Shown here piece by piece: positions 61,001 through 64,000 of a stretch of DNA of 64,000 bases. The stretch's first letter is position 1. The number at the start of each line of letters is the position of its first letter. Both the position numbers and the translations under genes were made by a program. The stretch is taken from contig CM029367.1 in NCBI GenBank assembly GCA_017165825.1, positions 15,796,310-15,860,309 of the forward strand, given 5' to 3'. The DNA comes from Hepsetus odoe (taxonomy: Eukaryota > Chordata > Actinopteri > Characiformes > Hepsetidae). The notes under the pieces are model-generated. The model had not been told where the DNA came from and made no database searches. It saw nothing but the letters and a program-made list of their open reading frames with translations.

Positions 61001-62193
61001 AATTTAAAGCTAATGATTAGGAACACACTGCACATTCAAACAGCAGCTGTCCAGCCATGCATCCTGTGTAAAGCTGATATGATGTGATTATTACACTGCA
61101 GCTGAATTGCCTAAAATGCTGCAGTTCTGTGAGCAAGTATGCACCAACACTTATAGGTGATAATACTCATTCTTTCAGCCCCTTTACAAGCCCGTTTGAC
61201 ATATGCAACAAAACTTGAACAGACATCGTTATTTACTGTTTTAATGTGCAGGCCAAAGGCACAGCAGGGGACATCAGCCGTTAAGATCATAAGACCAAAA
61301 AAGAAAAATATACAAACAGCTGTTATAGTGAGGGCTTAAATAACTCAAAACTGCCCCCCATACGCATGCGGCAAACCCTGTCAGGGATTAACGTATAATC
61401 CTCAAGCCAAGCTTTCCTACAGTCACCATGATACATCAACAGCCAGATCAGTCCAATCAACTTACTTCTGCTCTGCCTCCTCAGAGTCCACGGGGCTAGG
61501 AGAGTCCAGACCCAGACCTGAAACAAAGAGGACATTATGATTACCTGCCATTTCACCACATAAGACTAGGAAATGTGTCTGAAGTCTACATTAACCCTAT
61601 CTGTTTACAGGGCTTTCTATTACCGTTAACATGATAAAAAGGACGGTTGAGAGAGCGGTGGACTTCACCTGCATCAGATGAAGTGTCGGATGCGAATGAG
61701 GGAATCTTGAGGACAGGCTTCTTCTTCTCCCGTTTGGGCGTCTCGCAGTGCCTGGCAATCCGAAGAAACATACATGAATGTAACTTAATTCAAGCAGTTC
61801 TGGGATGAAATCAGTTTGCAGAATATGCTTTGGACACCAGGAGAGTAAACTAGGCAGCTAGCTGTGCCCCTCCGAGGCTAACAGCTACCCAACAGGCTGA
61901 ACACACAGACTGGTCCTGCGCGGATAAAACGCAACGGGAACTGGGTTTAGGTTTCTAATCTAACAGAATACTTACCCCCCAAGAACGGCGAGGTTATCCA
62001 TGTTCAGGGTCAGGTTGGTGACAGGGGACAGCACAGCGGCGGTCTCAGAGTTGAAGAGGTTTTTGATGCAGGGGGAGCCTTTAGCCTCGATCTCGGGCAG
62101 AGACGGCCGGGAAAGGCCGGGGATGGAGTCAGGCCCGGAGCTCAGCCGATCATTAAGGGGACTAAAATCACTCACAACCGTGTCGATATCCAT
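58032..62193 (-). CDS. cdc25b: M-phase inducer phosphatase 2 (Cdc25B), 15 coding exons
   Basis: Removes the inhibitory phosphates from CDK1/CDK2 to drive G2/M entry. Coding exons in transcript order: 62193-61976, 61751-61669, 61517-61466, 60468-60427, 60342-60309, 60173-60063, 59951-59841, 59747-59616, 59520-59437, 59348-59166, 59095-59009, 58868-58806, 58700-58602, 58503-58258, 58172-58032. All introns are GT-AG and phases agree, giving 1,686 nt and 561 aa (human CDC25B is about 580). The N-terminus has the family motif SPVTNLTLNMDNLAVLG (residues 56-72). Regulatory motifs are KEN at 175-177, DDG at 250-252, 14-3-3 site RSPSMP at 300-305 and basic KRRRS at 328-332. The rhodanese-type catalytic domain has DCRYPYEYEGGHI from 420 and the CX5R loop HCEFSSER (C468, R474). 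The C-terminal RTWAGERS is B-type. The start is the first ATG of exon 1, with A at -3 and G at +4. B rather than A paralogue is inferred from SSDAGL..DSPSP and FACRPSSAP. Confidence 0.96.
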
Positions 62194-62880
62194 TTTTGGC
62201 ACCTTGGGCTGAAGGTAGACAACTGAGGACAATATCCGGTCGGTTTTGCGACGGAAAGCGGTTAATTTGAGAGAGGTAGCTAAATGCGTGGAGTTAGTAA
62301 GCGAGGTAGCTTGTTAGCCAAAAACAGAGGCACATCCATAAAGCTGTTTATCCTCGCTGAAGCGGAGAGAAACAGCGCATGGCGTCGAAGCCAAAAGAAG
62401 CCTCGACTACACAAAAGCTTAGAAAGAACTATTAATTGTAAAAGGTCATCTTCTATTGTGGAACTCGTCAGAGAGCTGCCGCTTCCTGCGCACTCTCTCT
62501 GACTACCCCAGATTCTGCTGAGAGAAAAAGAAACACACTGTAGCCCTTATTTATGTTCAAAATATGCGGTCACCGAGCGGCAACGGTGCCGACCAATGAG
62601 CAAACGAGATACTGATATCTGACCAATCAGAGCAGCGCCTTTTATCACTCCTCTGTGTCCTAAAAAAGAAGTTGCCTGGCTGAAATATTACTGACAAGGC
62701 CCTTATCCCGTCACAAAACAGGATGCGTCTGAATGCGTCCAATGGTGTGCTTACTTCTCACTTTTGTGGGCGGGACTAAAAAGCTCGTTTACAAGCGACA
62801 AGCCTTTTTTCCCGCGGAACATTTCAAGACAGAAACAGGAAACGCCCACAACAAGAATCAACCAATAGTGTTGAAGAAAC
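62194..62880 (-). promoter_or_regulatory. cdc25b: cdc25b 5' UTR and cell-cycle-type promoter
   Basis: CCAAT boxes lie at 62593-62597, 62623-62627, 62739-62743 and 62862-62866, all on the plus strand (ATTGG on the sense strand), with the first two exactly 30 bp apart. A CHR hexamer TTTGAA reads on the sense strand at 62561-62556, and a CDE-like ACCGC lies four bases upstream of it. An E2F-like TTTCCCGC is near 62808. A TATA-like CATAAATA directly follows the CHR. NF-Y plus CDE/CHR is the known architecture of G2/M promoters, including CDC25 genes. Assigning factors to these sites is inference. The transcription start is probably near 62,500. Confidence 0.6.
62280..62339 (-). other. possible upstream ORF in cdc25b leader (19 codons)
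   Basis: If transcription starts near 62,500, the leader contains ATG at 62339 opening a 19-codon frame that ends at TAG 62282-62280, about 87 bases before the main ATG. There is no overlap with the main frame. Whether it is in the mature leader is unknown. Confidence 0.35.
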
Positions 62881-64000
62881 CCTGATCGGGAATGTACCAC
62901 TGATCACTTAGACAGGGGTGATCTGATTAATTTTTAAAGTGTTTTAATAACCACAAAAGGATAGGTCTTTAACTACTTATGCATAACCGAGCTTAACATT
63001 TTCTATTATTGTGTTTCATTTTGAATTATAAACCTTAGAATATTTTTTTGGCATGTACTATGGAAGCTCTTGAAAAAAACTACAAACTAAAAACTAAAAT
63101 CAAACCTAATGCTTAATAGGCATAAGTAAATAAAATTGTATTATTATAAGGGACAGTATATATACAACTTTAGTACTTATTGAAAATGTCATTTATTAGT
63201 CACCCAAAAAATTCTGGTATATCGGGATCTCTTTTTTAAATGTTTGTAGTTCCCATCACTAATTACTGTGATATTAAAATATGGGCAGAATGTAAATGGC
63301 ATATAAATCATTTATGAATTACAGTGAAGCCACATGAAATGCTAAAGAAGTGTGCACATAGACTACTTATGTAGCCTTATGCATGCAGCCTACTCAATGC
63401 TTATAGCACTACAGACAAACGGCTTACCAATGAGTACTATATCAAAGCATTGCTATAAGCCAGGGTGTTCTTTCATTCAGTCTCCAGCATCAAACCACTA
63501 TCTCCACTATATTGTGATTTTTATGACTGTGGAGCCTTATTACTACAGATCAGATCAGATCATGGTATTCGCAGCCTCCTACTAAACTGTGATAGTGTGA
63601 ACACTTCTTCACCTCTGAGAGAGGCAGTGAGAGAGAATAAGTTAATGTTTGTGCATTGCTCTAATTTACTCAGAGCCAGAAATGAATGAGTAGGAAATTA
63701 AAGGTTGAGTGCAACCCTTCCCCCTCCCCATATTGCAAGGAGACCCTACTGTTTCTACATGTCATGGCAACCACCCAAACTGCCGCCACTGCTCTCCCCT
63801 TTTGACTAGGATCCATCCCATTCCAGCACAAAGAAGCTGTGAGAATGTTGGGGGAGCAGCACGGCCGAAACAGTCTTCTTATACACACATTTCTTTTGGG
63901 GTTCATTCATTTCTGCCCCCTCTTACATTGTGTTGATGAACATATTGCATTTACTTTAATATTTCTTTATGATTTCATATTAGCCCATGTAATTGTCCTT

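Noticed and set aside
62194..62232. Extended cdc25b start at TTG (13 extra codons)
   Set aside because: Needs a TTG initiator. The ATG at 62193 has a good context and is the first ATG in frame.

Overview
The window is nuclear DNA from a ray-finned (teleost) fish. The reasons are two split genes with GT-AG introns whose proteins match vertebrate families, very dense (CA)n, (GA)n and (TA)n microsatellites, Tc1/mariner relics, RTE-like and CR1/L2/Rex-type LINE pieces, and tRNA-derived SINEs with fish-type tails. The order within teleosts cannot be fixed by eye.

Layout. Positions 1-50,460 hold no host exon I can support. This stretch is AT-rich unique sequence peppered with transposable elements: five copies of a long-TIR Tc1-derived family (901, 5284, 10816, 36818, 38325), a nearly intact 3.1-kb RTE-like LINE at 15,506-18,643 bounded by a 15-bp target duplication, decayed LINE pieces at 3.6, 20.1, 29.9 and 40.8 kb, a Tc1 half-element at 37.5-38.3 kb, and about a dozen SINE copies. 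A 74-bp block at 38,827-38,900 is not biological. It is library adaptor ending in the 19-bp Tn5 mosaic end, left in the assembly.

Positions 50,440-62,500 carry two genes, both transcribed leftwards. ap5s1 (3 coding exons, 200 aa) is the small subunit of the AP-5 endosomal/lysosomal adaptor. cdc25b (15 coding exons, 561 aa) is the dual-specificity phosphatase that activates CDK1-cyclin B. From general knowledge, CDC25B and AP5S1 are also neighbours in the same order and orientation on human chromosome 20p13, so this looks like old vertebrate microsynteny. The two products have no known joint function. Both ap5s1 introns are largely filled with Tc1 and SINE debris.

The cdc25b upstream region (62.2-62.9 kb) reads as a cell-cycle promoter: four CCAAT boxes in one orientation, a CHR-like hexamer with a CDE-like half site four bases away, an E2F-like site and a possible short uORF. 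The ap5s1 upstream region has an M-box/CLEAR-like E-box and a good CTCF core match. I found no CRISPR array, operon, riboswitch or functional tRNA/rRNA gene. I saw no candidate for a wholly new biological system. The most actionable result is the adaptor-marked, probably false join at 38.8 kb.
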